Shown here: positions 15,350-25,426 of the stretch, piece by piece
How positions within the stretch are numbered: position 1 is the stretch's first letter
How the letters are laid out: each line of letters starts with the position of its first letter
NCBI RefSeq assembly: GCF_021404465.1
Contig: NZ_JABFTT010000002.1
Span: 248,001 to 312,000, forward strand
Reading direction: 5' to 3'
Source: Billgrantia zhangzhouensis
GTDB taxonomy: Bacteria > Pseudomonadota > Gammaproteobacteria > Pseudomonadales > Halomonadaceae
DNA: 64,000 nt
The notes under the pieces: model-generated
What the model was told of the DNA's origin: nothing
The model's input: only the letters and a program-made list of their open reading frames with translations
Databases searched by the model: none
Program-made: the position numbers and the translations under genes

Positions 15350-16067
15350 CCCAGTGGCAGCTTCCGGACGCCTGGCGAATCTGGTCGAGTTTGGCCCGAT
15401 GCGCCGCGAGTTCGGCGTCGTTGGGCCGCAATACGCGAAGGCTGCCGGCGGCAAGCGACATGCGCCGTATCGATAGGCCGCTGGCCATGGCCTGGTTGTC
15501 GCTGCGCTCCTCGGCATCCAGTGACAATGCGGTCTGTCCACCTGTCATTGCCAGGTAGACGTCGGCCAGGATCTCGGCATCCAGCAAGGCGCCATGCAGG
15601 ACACGGCGGCCGTTGTCTATCTCGTAGCGCTTGCACAGCGCATCGAGGTTGTTGCGCTGGCCTGGATGACGTTCGCGGGCCATTTGCAAGGTATCGAGGA
15701 TACGACAGTGCTCGGCCACCGGTCCCAGGCGCGGCTCGCCGCGAGCCGCCAGCAGCAGATTGAACTCGTGGTCGATGAAGCCGACGTCAAAGGCGGCGTT
15801 GTGAATGACCAGCTCCGCACCGCGCACGAACTCCCAGAAGGCGTCGGCCACTTCGGCGAAAACCGGTTTGTCGACGAGGAACTCGTTGGTGATGCCATGC
15901 ACCTCGATGGCCTCGGCCTCGACCTCGCGCTGGGGATTGATGTACTGGTGATAGGTGTTGCCCGTGAGGCGCCGATTGACGAGTTCGACGGCGCCGATTT
16001 CGATCAGGCGGTGCCCCTCACGGGGATCGATGCCGGTGGTTTCGGTATCCAGAACGATCTGACGCAT
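15303..16067 (-). CDS. dnaQ: DNA polymerase III epsilon subunit (proofreading)
   Basis: A 254-residue 3'-5' exonuclease of the replicative polymerase. DEDDh motifs are present: DTETTG (Asp7, Glu9), HNAAFDVGFIDHEF (about 89-102), and HGALLDAEILADVYLAM, which supplies the general-base His and last Asp near residues 158-163. The C-terminal tail after residue ~190 would bind the alpha subunit. It lies 5 nt after rnhA and overlaps nudC. The adjacency to rnhA is also seen in E. coli, though the two are divergent there. Confidence 0.95.
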   Translation of the reverse strand: MRQIVLDTETTGIDPREGHRLIEIGAVELVNRRLTGNTYHQYINPQREVEAEAIEVHGITNEFLVDKPVFAEVADAFWEFVRGAELVIHNAAFDVGFIDHEFNLLLAARGEPRLGPVAEHCRILDTLQMARERHPGQRNNLDALCKRYEIDNGRRVLHGALLDAEILADVYLAMTGGQTALSLDAEERSDNQAMASGLSIRRMSLAAGSLRVLRPNDAELAAHRAKLDQIRQASGSCHWDALVDQPAGSQDAAP

Positions 16068-16072
16068 GGTCT

Positions 16073-16570
16073 CTAGGGCTCAGGTTGGGTGGCTTGCGAC
16101 TTGTTGCGTGTCCAGTGGGCATCGATGGCGGCGTTGGCCAGTGCATCGGCCCGCTCATTGCCGGGATGTCCGCTGTGTCCTTTGACCCAGTGCCAATGGA
16201 TGCGATGGCGATGGGTCTCCTCGAGTAGCTCCCGCCATAGCTCGGCGTTCTTGACCGGCTGTCTGCTCGCTGTCTTCCAGTTGCGCTTCATCCAGCCGTG
16301 TATCCATTCGGTGATGCCCAGGCGCAGGTATTCGGAGTCGGTCCAAAGCTCCACCTCGCACGGCCGCTTCAGCGCGCGCAACGCCATGATCGCAGCCATC
16401 AGCTCCATGCGGTTGTTGGTGGTACCGGCCTCGAAGCCATTGAGGGTTTTTTCATGCCGGCCACTGATCATGACAGCGCCCCACCCCCCCGGCCCCGGAT
16501 TACCGCGGCAGGCACCGTCGGTATAAATGGTCACACTGGGGAGCGGCTTGCCGTTGTCGCTGTCACTCAA
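16073..16570 (-). CDS. rnhA: Ribonuclease HI
   Basis: A 165-residue enzyme cutting RNA in RNA-DNA hybrids. Catalytic carboxylates are in [35 protein letters not shown] and the C-terminal [10 protein letters not shown], and the handle region [20 protein letters not shown] is present. I chose TTG at 16570 because AAGGA lies 9 nt upstream and the length then matches the family (~155). An ATG at 16636 would add 22 residues without family similarity. The TTG overlaps the end of the yafS-like gene by 8 nt. Confidence 0.93.
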   Translation of the reverse strand: MSDSDNGKPLPSVTIYTDGACRGNPGPGGWGAVMISGRHEKTLNGFEAGTTNNRMELMAAIMALRALKRPCEVELWTDSEYLRLGITEWIHGWMKRNWKTASRQPVKNAELWRELLEETHRHRIHWHWVKGHSGHPGNERADALANAAIDAHWTRNKSQATQPEP

Positions 16571-17348
16571 CTTCGGTGGTCCTTCTGCTCGGTTCCGGGG
16601 TGGGGCTGCCGACACGGGTGGCGTGGCCCAATGCACCGCCGCCCAGGGTGCCCTGAAGCCTCAGCCTGGGGCGCTGGCTCTGGGCAAGCCGGCTGCGGCG
16701 ACGGGCGCGAATGATGTAGCTGTCGCCCAGCGGCACATTATGCCGTCGCCCCAGTGTCTCCAAGGCGGCATTGTTCGGCAGGCTGCCAGGCAGGTGAAAG
16801 CCGCAGTAGTCTACCCGCTCAACACGGAAGTCGACAAACGCAAGCCAATCGCCGAGCTTGCCGGGCGTGCGCCAGTGTCCCCGCCACGGCAGACGGTTGC
16901 GGCGCCCCGGCGAGAGGCGCGACAGTCCCGTTATGCCGAGCGGCATCCAACCGAGCACGATCAGGCAGCCATCGTCGGCAGTGACCCGAGCCGCTTCTTG
17001 CAGCAGCCGATGAGGTTCGGGGACGACCTCCAGCAAGTGATGCACGATGACCAGATGCAGACATTCATCGGGGAGTGCAAGCGCATCCAGGGGGCACACC
17101 AGGGAAGAAGCATGCTCGGACAGCTCGGCCGTAGGAGCCCAGCGCATGTTGTGCCGGATGGGGGACATGTCGGTAAGCGAAGGTCCCATGCCAAGCTCCA
17201 GGCTATGCCCTCCGTGCAGGCTCTCACAAATCGGCCCCAGACAGGCCCGCTCGGCTCGCCAGTGGGCCTGACCATCGTCAGTGGACCAGTAGCGGCGCCC
17301 CTCACGATACAGCCTTGCCAGGGCGAGCGCTTCATGCGGGTTTGACAT
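16563..17348 (-). CDS. yafS: YafS-like SAM-dependent methyltransferase
   Basis: A 261-residue class I methyltransferase. The SAM-binding region is [12 protein letters not shown] (about 51-62), with motif II-like [44 protein letters not shown] (about 91-134). The substrate is unknown. In E. coli, yafS sits between gloB and rnhA; the same arrangement occurs here (divergent gloB, then rnhA and dnaQ), which supports the name. The Arg-rich C-terminal tail (about 215-261) lacks recognisable structure and overlaps rnhA. Confidence 0.82.
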   Translation of the reverse strand: MSNPHEALALARLYREGRRYWSTDDGQAHWRAERACLGPICESLHGGHSLELGMGPSLTDMSPIRHNMRWAPTAELSEHASSLVCPLDALALPDECLHLVIVHHLLEVVPEPHRLLQEAARVTADDGCLIVLGWMPLGITGLSRLSPGRRNRLPWRGHWRTPGKLGDWLAFVDFRVERVDYCGFHLPGSLPNNAALETLGRRHNVPLGDSYIIRARRRSRLAQSQRPRLRLQGTLGGGALGHATRVGSPTPEPSRRTTEVE

Positions 17349-17563
17349 TGCTGACCATTACCTCCATGATCACCGGTTTTGCGGGTCATTTTCGGCATTT
17401 TAGCCGTGCTCGCCTCTGCGGCCCTGTGGGCTACCCACTTTGGTCTGGTACCTCCGTGGTATTCCCCGGCATGCCGTTGAGTGTGAGAAACGGGCCGGCA
17501 AACGCCATCCACCCTGTCGGTTTACGACGCGTAGTTTACGACGCGACGAAGGACATGACGCCT

Positions 17564-18331
17564 ATGCTGAGCGTGACACCGATTCCCGCTTTTAGCGACA
17601 ACTATATCTGGCTCATGCGCCAGGATACGAGCCCCGATGCCTGTGTCGTGGATCCTGGCGACGCCGAGCCAGTCATCCGTGTCCTCGAGCAAGAGGGTCT
17701 CACACTCGGCAGCATTCTCGTCACTCACCATCATCACGATCATACCGGTGGTCTGCCCGAACTCATCGATCGCTACTCACCGCAAGTGATCGGCCCCGAC
17801 AACCCGAACATTGCCGGCCTGACGGAGCGGGTTGGGCATGGCGACACCTGTCGGGTCATGGGGCGGCGCTTCGACGTCTATGAAGTTCCCGGCCACACCC
17901 TCGATCACATTGCCTTCTTTACCGCCGGCATACCACCGCTGCTGTTTTGCGGCGACAGCTTGTTCTCGGCAGGCTGCGGCCGCCTGTTCGAAGGCAGTCC
18001 CGAGCAGATGTACCGCTCACTGCAGACCCTGGCCGGATTGCCGGACGACACCCTGGTTTTCGCTGCTCATGAATACACTCTGGCCAACCTCAGGTTTGCC
18101 CAGGCAGCCGACCCGCATAACCAGGACGTTGCCGATGTTTTGGCCGAGGCCCAGCGTGCGCGCGATCTCGACCGCCCGACGCTGCCGAGCCACCTGGCTC
18201 GGGAAAAGCGCATCAATCCATTCCTGCGCTGCGGCGATCCCGATGTGCGTGCCACGGCATCGCAGCATGGCAACACGGATACCGAGCAGGCCACTTTCGC
18301 TACCTTGCGTGCCTGGAAAGACAGTTTCTGA
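17564..18331 (+). CDS. gloB: Hydroxyacylglutathione hydrolase (glyoxalase II)
   Basis: A 255-residue metallo-beta-lactamase-fold enzyme that hydrolyses S-lactoylglutathione in methylglyoxal detoxification. The dinuclear metal motif is THHHHDHTGG (about 53-62), with ligands in GHTLDHIAF and CGDSLFSAGCGRLFEGSP. The C-terminal HEYTLANLRFA and the KRINPFLR block, involved in glutathione binding, are typical of GloB. The start is ATG 17564, placing GAAGGA 10 nt upstream; the ATG at 17555 is almost on top of that site. It is divergent from yafS and followed by mltD. Confidence 0.95.
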   Translation: MLSVTPIPAFSDNYIWLMRQDTSPDACVVDPGDAEPVIRVLEQEGLTLGSILVTHHHHDHTGGLPELIDRYSPQVIGPDNPNIAGLTERVGHGDTCRVMGRRFDVYEVPGHTLDHIAFFTAGIPPLLFCGDSLFSAGCGRLFEGSPEQMYRSLQTLAGLPDDTLVFAAHEYTLANLRFAQAADPHNQDVADVLAEAQRARDLDRPTLPSHLAREKRINPFLRCGDPDVRATASQHGNTDTEQATFATLRAWKDSF

Positions 18332-18385
18332 GAATCGGCGCATCCCATGGGCAGCGTGAACGACACCTGCTCTGAAGGAGAACGT

Positions 18386-19546
18386 ATGACTTATCGAACG
18401 ACGCGGCAATGGACCTTGGTCCTTGCTGGAGGCATCGCTTTGATCGGTGCACTGACGGCAGCCAGTCCGGCTTTGCTGGCAAGCCCGCACTCCGGCGCCA
18501 CGCCGCCAATGCCGACCCACCATTTCTGGGACGATCTGAATCTCGACTTCCTGCCCGGCGATGCCTGGGAGAGGCTGCGCGACAACCTGGCATGGCATGA
18601 TCGGCGTCACGATTCCCGCGTTCAACAATGGATAGAACACTACCGTGCCAATCCCGATAACGTGGCGGAAATCATCGAGCGTGCCCGGCCTTGGATGGCC
18701 TGGATCACCGAGCAGGTAGAGTTGCGCGGGCTGCCCGGCGAAATCGGTTTGATCCCCTTCATCGAGAGTTCCTACGACCCGCAGGCCCGCAGCCATCGCG
18801 GTGCGGCCGGTCTGTGGCAGTTCATGCCCGGTACTGCGGATGCCCTGGGGCTGCGTCGCCTCAACGGTTACGATGCGCGCCTCGACGTCGTCGCGTCGAC
18901 CCGCGCCGCGCTGGACTACATCGAGCTGCAGGCCGAGCAGTGGTACGACGGCGATATCGAGCTCTCCCTGGCGGCCTACAACGCCGGTGCGGGTACGGTG
19001 AACCGGGCGCGCCACACGGCGGCATCCCAGGGCGTCCCCGATAGCTACTGGCACCTGCAGTTGCCCAACGAAACGATGAACTACCTGCCCAAGCTCAATG
19101 CCATTGCCGCCATCATCGATAACCCCGAGGCCTACGGCGTGGCACTCCCCGAGATCGACGATACCCCCGCCTTCGCCAAGGTACCGGTCAATGCACCCAT
19201 CAATCTGTCGCAACTGGCCAGTGTGGCCGGTGTCGATCGGGAAGAGCTCGTTGCCCTCAATCCCGGGCTGACCAATGGCAGCGCGAGCCCCGCCACGGTC
19301 GACACGGTACTGGTACCGATCGAGCAGGAGGAGGCTATTCTTGCCGAGCTGAGCTCACCGGCCTCCCGCTCGGCACCCGCCGCCGGCGAACGTTATCTGG
19401 TCCAGCGCGGCGATAGCCTTTCCGCAATTGCCAGCCGCCACGGCATCAGCGTGGCCGAACTCCGTCAGTACAACGGCTTGAGTGGTGACATCATTCAGAT
19501 CGGCCAAGCACTCGACATCCCGCGGCGCAGCCTGGCAGCGCGTTGA
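18386..19546 (+). CDS. mltD: Membrane-bound lytic transglycosylase MltD-like
   Basis: A 386-residue murein lytic transglycosylase. It has an N-terminal export segment (about 1-35), an SLT domain with catalytic Glu in IPFIESSYDPQARSHRGAAG (about 118-137), LWQFMPGTADALGL, SLAAYNAGAGTVNRA, and a C-terminal LysM domain (YLVQRGDSLSAIASRHGISV through LDIPRRS). E. coli MltD carries two LysM modules; only one clear copy is visible here. No lipobox cysteine is evident, so anchoring may differ. GAAGGAG precedes ATG 18386. It is 111 nt upstream of yejA on the same strand. Confidence 0.9.
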   Translation: MTYRTTRQWTLVLAGGIALIGALTAASPALLASPHSGATPPMPTHHFWDDLNLDFLPGDAWERLRDNLAWHDRRHDSRVQQWIEHYRANPDNVAEIIERARPWMAWITEQVELRGLPGEIGLIPFIESSYDPQARSHRGAAGLWQFMPGTADALGLRRLNGYDARLDVVASTRAALDYIELQAEQWYDGDIELSLAAYNAGAGTVNRARHTAASQGVPDSYWHLQLPNETMNYLPKLNAIAAIIDNPEAYGVALPEIDDTPAFAKVPVNAPINLSQLASVAGVDREELVALNPGLTNGSASPATVDTVLVPIEQEEAILAELSSPASRSAPAAGERYLVQRGDSLSAIASRHGISVAELRQYNGLSGDIIQIGQALDIPRRSLAAR

Positions 19547-19549
19547 CGG

Positions 19550-19576
19550 CTCGGTCGGCCACCTCCCAAGACCGAG
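19550..19576 (+). terminator. Weak hairpin between mltD and yejA
   Basis: CTCGGTC (19550-19556) and GACCGAG (19570-19576) form a 7-bp stem with a 13-nt loop, followed by GTTT. It may attenuate rather than end mltD transcription. Confidence 0.35.
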
Positions 19577-19657
19577 GTTTACAAGCGGCGGGCGGCCTGA
19601 CACCTTATGTCGATAACGCTCGGGCTCCCGGGCCAGTTTCGATCAAGGATGTCATTG

Positions 19658-21490
19658 ATGCGGTTCGTCTTGCGTACCACTCTCGTCTGCTGCCTGTCGT
19701 TCACCGGGTGGGCTCCCCTGTTCGCTGCCGAAGCGGATGAGGTGCCCACCGTTCATGGCCTGGCGCTCTACGATGCTCCGGCCCTGCCCGTAGGTTTCAG
19801 CCACTTCCCCTATGTCAATCCCGAGGCGCCCAAGGGCGGCAGCATGACCCAGTCCGCTGTGGGAAGCAGCTTCGATTCGACCAATCCTTTCATCATCCGT
19901 GGCACGCCGGCCATTGGCATCGGGCAGATCTACGATACCTTGCTGACCGAGAATGTCGACGAACCATTCAGCGTCTATGGCCTGCTGGCGGAAGGCATAC
20001 GGCTGGATCCGGATCGCTTGTGGATCGAGTTCGATCTGCGTCCCGAGGCGCGTTTCCACGATGGCGAACCGCTGACGGCCGACGACGTGGTGTTCAGCTT
20101 CAACCTGCTGATGGAGGAAGGCAATCCCTTCTATCGCGGCTACTACGCCGACGTGGAGGACGTGGTTGCGCTCGACCGCCATACCGTACGCTTCGAATTC
20201 GCCTCCAACCATTCGCGTGAGTTGCCGTTGATCGTCGGTCAGTTGCCGATCCTGCCCAAGCACTACTGGGAGACGCGTGAGTTCGGCACGCCGACCCTGG
20301 CGCGTCACCCCGGCTCCGGCCCGTATCGCATCGCCAGTGTCGAACCGGGCCGTCGCATCGTCTATCAGCGCGACGAGGAGTATTGGGGCCGCGACCTGCC
20401 GGTCAACGTCGGCCGACATAACATCGACCGCTTGATCTACGACTATTACCGCGATCGCGACATTGCCTGGGAAGCCTTCAAGGCGGGCGTGCTGGACTAT
20501 CGCATCGACGCCCGCGCGGCGACCTGGGCCATCGGTTACGACTTCCCCGCCTATCGTGACGGGCTGGTCAAGCGAATTACCGTCCCGGACGGCCAGCCTT
20601 CCCGCATGCAGGCCTTCGTGTTCAACCTGCGGCGTGAGAAGTTTCAGGACATACGGGTGCGTGAGGCGCTCAACCTGACGTTCGATTTCCCCTGGCTCAA
20701 TGCCAATCTCTTCTACGATACCTACCACCCCACCAAGAGCTATTTCCAGAACTCCGAGATGGCGGCAGAGGGCCTACCGAGCGAAGCGGAAATCGAGCTG
20801 CTCGAACCGCATCGCGACGAACTGTCCGAGCGCGTATTCGACAGTGCCGTGCCCATCGACCATCCCGACGATCTGCGGGAGCGTCTGCGCCTGGCCTATG
20901 AGCTGCTGCTCGAGGCCGGCTATGAAGTGCGCGACGGCAGGCTGGTCGATGAGCGCGGGCGCCCGCTGACCATTGAGGTCATGCTCTTCGATAGCGGCAT
21001 GGAGCGCGTCGTACAGCCGATGCTGCGCAACATGTCGCGGCTCGGCATCCAGGGGCGGTTGCGCATTGTCGATATCAACCAGTTTCTCAATCGCCTGCGC
21101 AGCTTCGACTTCGATATCATCGTCGGGCAGTTCCCCCAGTCCAATAATCCGGGCAACGAGCAGCGCGAGTTCTGGACCAGTGAGTTTGCCCAAACGCCCC
21201 AGAGCCGCAATCTGATGGGACTTGAGAGCCCTGCCGTGGATGACCTGGTGGAGCGCCTGATCCGGGCCGACAGTCGTGAGGAGCTCAACACCGCGACACG
21301 TGCGCTCGATCGAGTGCTGCTATGGAGCTTCATCACCATTCCCCAGTACCATTCCGGCGAGACACGGATCGCGGTATGGGACAAGTTCGACTACCCGGAA
21401 CCTTTCCCCAAGTATGGCTTCGACCTCGAAGCCTGGTGGGTAGATACCACGCGCGAAGCCGAGATCAACCGGCGCCTGCGGCGCCGCTAG
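19658..21490 (+). CDS. yejA: YejA-like oligopeptide-binding protein
   Basis: A 610-residue periplasmic family-5 binding protein of the YejABEF importer, which takes up microcin C and, in some bacteria, muropeptides. Signal peptide about 1-25 (MRFVLRTTLVCCLSFTG...LFAA). Family blocks are SHFPYVNPEAPKGGSMTQSA, GSSFDSTNPFIIRGTPA, WIEFDLRPEARFHDGEPLTADDVVFSF and the C-terminal WDKFDYPEPFPKYGFDLEAWW. I chose ATG 19658 because AAGG then lies 9 nt upstream. It is the first gene of yejABEF. Confidence 0.93.
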   Translation: MRFVLRTTLVCCLSFTGWAPLFAAEADEVPTVHGLALYDAPALPVGFSHFPYVNPEAPKGGSMTQSAVGSSFDSTNPFIIRGTPAIGIGQIYDTLLTENVDEPFSVYGLLAEGIRLDPDRLWIEFDLRPEARFHDGEPLTADDVVFSFNLLMEEGNPFYRGYYADVEDVVALDRHTVRFEFASNHSRELPLIVGQLPILPKHYWETREFGTPTLARHPGSGPYRIASVEPGRRIVYQRDEEYWGRDLPVNVGRHNIDRLIYDYYRDRDIAWEAFKAGVLDYRIDARAATWAIGYDFPAYRDGLVKRITVPDGQPSRMQAFVFNLRREKFQDIRVREALNLTFDFPWLNANLFYDTYHPTKSYFQNSEMAAEGLPSEAEIELLEPHRDELSERVFDSAVPIDHPDDLRERLRLAYELLLEAGYEVRDGRLVDERGRPLTIEVMLFDSGMERVVQPMLRNMSRLGIQGRLRIVDINQFLNRLRSFDFDIIVGQFPQSNNPGNEQREFWTSEFAQTPQSRNLMGLESPAVDDLVERLIRADSREELNTATRALDRVLLWSFITIPQYHSGETRIAVWDKFDYPEPFPKYGFDLEAWWVDTTREAEINRRLRRR

Positions 21491-21538
21491 GCCAACAATG
21501 AATGCACGCAGACAACGAACGTACAAGGATGACCTGAC

Positions 21539-22612
21539 GTGAGCCGCTACATCCTGCGCCGCCTGTTGCTGATGATTCCGACATTGATCGGCATCATGCT
21601 GCTCAATTTCGTCATCGTCCAGGCCGCTCCGGGCGGGCCGATCGACCAGATGCTGGCACGCTTCGAAGGCATGGATGCCATGGCCAGCACGCGTCTTGAT
21701 GCCGGCGGTGGCGACGTGGTGGTGCAGGATGAATCGCGTGGCGCCAGGGGCATCGATCCTCGCTTCATCGAGCAGTTGGAGCAGCAGTTCGGTTTCGACA
21801 AGCCGGCCCACGTGCGCTTTCTGACCATGATGCGTGATTACGCGACCTTCGACTTCGGCAACAGCTTCTTCCGTGATCGGCCTGTGGTCGAATTGATGAT
21901 CGAACGGCTGCCAGTCTCGATATCGCTGGGGTTGTGGACCACCCTGCTGGTCTATCTGATCTCGATTCCCCTGGGCATCCGCAAGGCGCTGCATCACGGC
22001 TCCCGTTTCGATGTCTGGACATCTGGGCTGGTCATCGTCGGCTATGCGATCCCCGGCTTTCTGTTCGCCATTCTGCTGATCGTGCTGTTCGCCGGCGGCA
22101 GCTACTGGGATCTGTTCCCCTTGCGTGGGCTAACCTCACCCGACTTCGACGAGCTGAGTGCCTGGGGCAAGGTCAAGGATTACTTCTGGCACATCACCCT
22201 GCCGGTCACGGCCATGACCATCGGCAGCTTCGCCACCTTGACCATGCTGACCAAGAACAGCTTTCTCGATGAGATCCACAAGCAGTACGTGCTCACTGCG
22301 CGCGCCAAGGGCGCGAGCGACAGCCGCACGCTCTATGGCCATGTATTCCGCAACGCCATGCTGATCATCATCGCGGGCCTTCCCGGTGCCCTGGTCACTA
22401 TCTTCTTCACCGGCTCGCTGCTGATCGAGGTGATCTTTTCGCTCGAAGGGCTCGGGCTGCTCGGTTTTGAAGCAGTGATGCAACGCGACTACCCGGTAAT
22501 CTTCGGCACGCTGTTTCTGTATACCTTGATCGGGTTGATCCTCAAGCTGGTTTCCGATCTCACATATGTGTGGGTGGATCCGCGCATCGATTTCGAGACA
22601 CGGGAGTCCTGA
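21539..22612 (+). CDS. yejB: YejB-like peptide ABC permease
   Basis: A 357-residue inner-membrane permease with an N-terminal helix ([21 protein letters not shown]) and the DppB-type transmembrane domain. The cytoplasmic coupling (EAA) motif region is [24 protein letters not shown]. The stretch [19 protein letters not shown] (about 38-60) is the periplasmic insertion characteristic of YejB. The start is GTG 21539 with an AAGGA site upstream. It follows yejA by 48 nt and precedes yejE by 4 nt. Confidence 0.93.
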   Translation: MSRYILRRLLLMIPTLIGIMLLNFVIVQAAPGGPIDQMLARFEGMDAMASTRLDAGGGDVVVQDESRGARGIDPRFIEQLEQQFGFDKPAHVRFLTMMRDYATFDFGNSFFRDRPVVELMIERLPVSISLGLWTTLLVYLISIPLGIRKALHHGSRFDVWTSGLVIVGYAIPGFLFAILLIVLFAGGSYWDLFPLRGLTSPDFDELSAWGKVKDYFWHITLPVTAMTIGSFATLTMLTKNSFLDEIHKQYVLTARAKGASDSRTLYGHVFRNAMLIIIAGLPGALVTIFFTGSLLIEVIFSLEGLGLLGFEAVMQRDYPVIFGTLFLYTLIGLILKLVSDLTYVWVDPRIDFETRES

Positions 22613-22616
22613 GCCG

Positions 22617-23696
22617 ATGACATACGCATCCAAGCTCTCCCCCATTGTGCAGCGCCGTATCAGCGTCTTCCGCAGCAACCGGCGCGCTCGAGTCTCACTG
22701 TGGGTCTTCCTCGCCCTGTTTGTGGTGAGCCTCGGCGCCGAGTTGATCGCCAACGACAAGCCCGTGCTCATGCGCTATGACGGGCAGTGGTACGTGCCAC
22801 TGCTGGTCGACTACCCCGAGACGGAATTCGGCGGTTTCCTGCCGACCCGCGCCGATTATCATGACCCGTTCATTCGCGAGCAGATCGAAGCGCACGGCTG
22901 GGCCATCTGGCCGCTGATTCCCTTTTCCTATCAGACCCTGGACATGCAGATGATGCGGTCCTCTCCCTCGCCGCCCGATTCACGCCACTGGCTGGGCACG
23001 GATGACCAGGGACGCGACGTGCTGGCCCGGGTGATATACGGCTTCCGTCTCTCGGTGGCCTTCGCCCTGGTACTGACCGCCGGTTCGTTGGTCATGGGGG
23101 TAATCATCGGCGGCATCCAGGGCTATTTCGGCGGCAAGACGGACCTCATCGGGCAACGTCTCACCGAGATCTGGTCCGGGCTGCCTGTGCTGTTCCTACT
23201 GATCATTCTGGCAAGTTTCGTGCAACCGGGCTTTTGGTGGCTACTAGGGATCATGCTGCTGTTCTCCTGGCTTGGGCTGGTCGATGTGGTACGAGCGGAG
23301 TTCCTGCGTGCCCGCAACCTGGAATACGTGCGCGCAGCCAAGGCCATGGGCTTGCCCTCGCGGCTGATCATGTGGCGTCATGTGCTGCCCAATGCCATGG
23401 TGGCCACGCTGACCTTCATCCCCTTCCTGTTCACCGGCGCCATCACCACCCTGACGGCTCTTGATTTCCTCGGCTTCGGGCTGCCACCAGGTTCTCCCTC
23501 GCTGGGTGAACTGGTGGCCCAGGGCAAGAACAACCTGCATGCGCCATGGCTCGGTATCACTGCTTTCGTCAGTCTCTCGCTAATGCTTTCGTTGCTGGTC
23601 TTCATTGGCGAGGGCCTGCGCGACGCCTTCGACCCCCGGCACATCCAGCATGCCCCCAGCGCCACACCGTTGACCAGGACCCAGCCCAATGCCTGA
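22617..23696 (+). CDS. yejE: YejE-like peptide ABC permease
   Basis: A 359-residue permease of the DppC type with the large periplasmic insertion typical of YejE (about 45-115, YDGQWYVPLLVDYPETEFGGFLPTRADYHDPFI). HWLGTDDQGRDVLARVIYG marks the start of the transport domain. The EAA loop is EYVRAAKAMGLPSRLIMWRHVLPNAM. The C-terminus GEGLRDAFDPR is typical of the family. It starts at ATG 22617 and overlaps yejF by 8 nt. Confidence 0.93.
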   Translation: MTYASKLSPIVQRRISVFRSNRRARVSLWVFLALFVVSLGAELIANDKPVLMRYDGQWYVPLLVDYPETEFGGFLPTRADYHDPFIREQIEAHGWAIWPLIPFSYQTLDMQMMRSSPSPPDSRHWLGTDDQGRDVLARVIYGFRLSVAFALVLTAGSLVMGVIIGGIQGYFGGKTDLIGQRLTEIWSGLPVLFLLIILASFVQPGFWWLLGIMLLFSWLGLVDVVRAEFLRARNLEYVRAAKAMGLPSRLIMWRHVLPNAMVATLTFIPFLFTGAITTLTALDFLGFGLPPGSPSLGELVAQGKNNLHAPWLGITAFVSLSLMLSLLVFIGEGLRDAFDPRHIQHAPSATPLTRTQPNA

Positions 23697-25290
23697 GACC
23701 CATACTGAAACACTGCTGCGTCTCGACAAGCTGTCGATCGCCTTCGACGGCAAACCGGTGCTCAAGGAGCTGACCCTTGAGGTGCGCCGTGGCGAAACGC
23801 TGGCTTTGGTCGGCGAGTCCGGCTCCGGCAAGTCGGTTTCGGCACTGGGCGCCATGAACCTGCTGCCGAGCAATGCCCTGGTTCAGGGAGGACGTTGGCT
23901 TGGCGATACGGACCTGACCAAGCTTCGGCCGCGGGATTGGCAAGCGCTACGCGGTGGCCGTGTCGGTTTCGTGTTTCAGGAGCCGATGACGTCGCTCAAC
24001 CCGCTACACACCGTAGCCAAGCAGATCGGCGAGACGCTTCGCTTGCATCAGGGAATTTCGGGGCGCGAAGCGCGGGAGCGAACCCGCAAACTGCTCGAGC
24101 AGGTGAAGCTGCCGCGTGCCGAGGAGCTGCTCGATGCCTGGCCGCACCAGCTGTCCGGCGGCCAGCGCCAGCGAGTCATGATCGCCATGGCCATCGCCAA
24201 CGATCCCGAGCTGCTGATCGCCGACGAGCCCACCACGGCGCTGGATGTCACCGTGCAGCAGGAAATCCTCGCCCTGCTCGCTGAACTACGCGATCGTCAT
24301 GGCATGGGGATGCTGTTCATTACCCACGACCTCAATCTGGTACGACGCCATGCGGACCGGGTCTGTGTTCTATACGGTGGCCGCGAACAGGAGACCGGCC
24401 CGGTTGGCGAGGTCTTTGTTTCGCCGCGCAGCGCCTATACCCGTACGCTGCTGGATGCCGAGCCGCGTGGGCGGCCGGTGCCCGTGACGTCATCCAAACG
24501 TCTGCTCGAGGCACGAGGCATTACGGTGAGTTTTCAACGTCCCAAGCGCCTCTTTGCCAAGCGACCTCCCGCCTTCGAAGCCGTGAAGCCGATCGACCTG
24601 CACCTGGCGCCTGGCGAGACGCTCGGCATCGTTGGTGAATCCGGCTCCGGCAAGACCACCTTGGCCATGGCCCTGTTGCGCCTGGTGGAAAGTCGCGGCG
24701 AAATAGAACTCGACGGCGAGCGGCTCGACCAGCTCACCGGAAATGCGCTGCGTAAGCGTCGTCGGCGCATTCAGGTGGTCTTTCAGGATCCCTATGGCTC
24801 GTTGTCGCCACGCATGCCGGTCTCCGACATCATCAGCGAAGGACTCAGGTTCCATTACCCTGCCCTCACCGAAGAGCAGGTGGCGAAGCGCGTGCGCGCG
24901 GCTATCCAGGAAGTCGGGTTGCCTGCTGACTGCGCTTCACGCTATCCGCATGAATTTTCCGGTGGGCAGCGCCAACGTATCGCCGTGGCGCGCGCCTTGA
25001 TACTGGAGCCAGCGCTTGTCGTGCTCGACGAACCCACTTCAGCGCTGGATCGTACCGTGCAGAAGCAACTCGTCGAACTGCTGCGCAATCTCCAGGCTCG
25101 GCGAGGATTGAGCTTCCTCTTCATCAGCCATGACCTTGCGGTGGTACGGGCCATGGCACACCGGATCCTGGTACTAAAGGACGGCGCCTTGGTTGAGCAA
25201 GGTGAATGCCAGGCCCTGTTAGCGGAGCCTGACAATGAATATACACGTGCCTTGGTGAAAGCGGCGGGACTGAATCCAGAGCTCTTGTGA
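23689..25290 (+). CDS. yejF: YejF-like duplicated ABC ATPase
   Basis: A 533-residue cytoplasmic protein with two complete ATPase domains that energise YejBE. The first has Walker A GESGSGKS (about 43-50), signature LSGGQRQRV and Walker B LLIADEPT. The second has Walker A GESGSGKTT (about 318), signature FSGGQRQRI and Walker B LVVLDEPT. Oligopeptide/dipeptide C-terminal extensions follow each domain. It is the last gene of yejABEF; no clear terminator is visible before the next gene, 136 nt away. Confidence 0.94.
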   Translation: MPETHTETLLRLDKLSIAFDGKPVLKELTLEVRRGETLALVGESGSGKSVSALGAMNLLPSNALVQGGRWLGDTDLTKLRPRDWQALRGGRVGFVFQEPMTSLNPLHTVAKQIGETLRLHQGISGREARERTRKLLEQVKLPRAEELLDAWPHQLSGGQRQRVMIAMAIANDPELLIADEPTTALDVTVQQEILALLAELRDRHGMGMLFITHDLNLVRRHADRVCVLYGGREQETGPVGEVFVSPRSAYTRTLLDAEPRGRPVPVTSSKRLLEARGITVSFQRPKRLFAKRPPAFEAVKPIDLHLAPGETLGIVGESGSGKTTLAMALLRLVESRGEIELDGERLDQLTGNALRKRRRRIQVVFQDPYGSLSPRMPVSDIISEGLRFHYPALTEEQVAKRVRAAIQEVGLPADCASRYPHEFSGGQRQRIAVARALILEPALVVLDEPTSALDRTVQKQLVELLRNLQARRGLSFLFISHDLAVVRAMAHRILVLKDGALVEQGECQALLAEPDNEYTRALVKAAGLNPELL

Positions 25291-25337
25291 AAACAGTTAC
25301 AAGGCTGGTAGACGATGATCCAAAAGAAAGATAACGG

Positions 25338-25343
25338 TATAAT
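25338..25343 (+). promoter_or_regulatory. Consensus -10 box upstream of the diguanylate cyclase
   Basis: A perfect TATAAT sits 84 nt before the ATG, with no good -35 match 16-18 nt upstream. A second -10-like TATACT occurs at 25387-25392. Either could drive the GGDEF gene independently of yejABEF. Confidence 0.4.
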
Positions 25344-25426
25344 ACTTCTCTAAGGATTCGAAGGCGAACTGTAACCACTCCCGACTTATACTACATCGTT
25401 GCCTGCGAAAACTGGAAACGTTATTC

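Noticed and set aside
15350..15541. NudC extension of 64 residues inside dnaQ
   Set aside because: Arg/Pro-rich out-of-frame translation of dnaQ with no NudC similarity.
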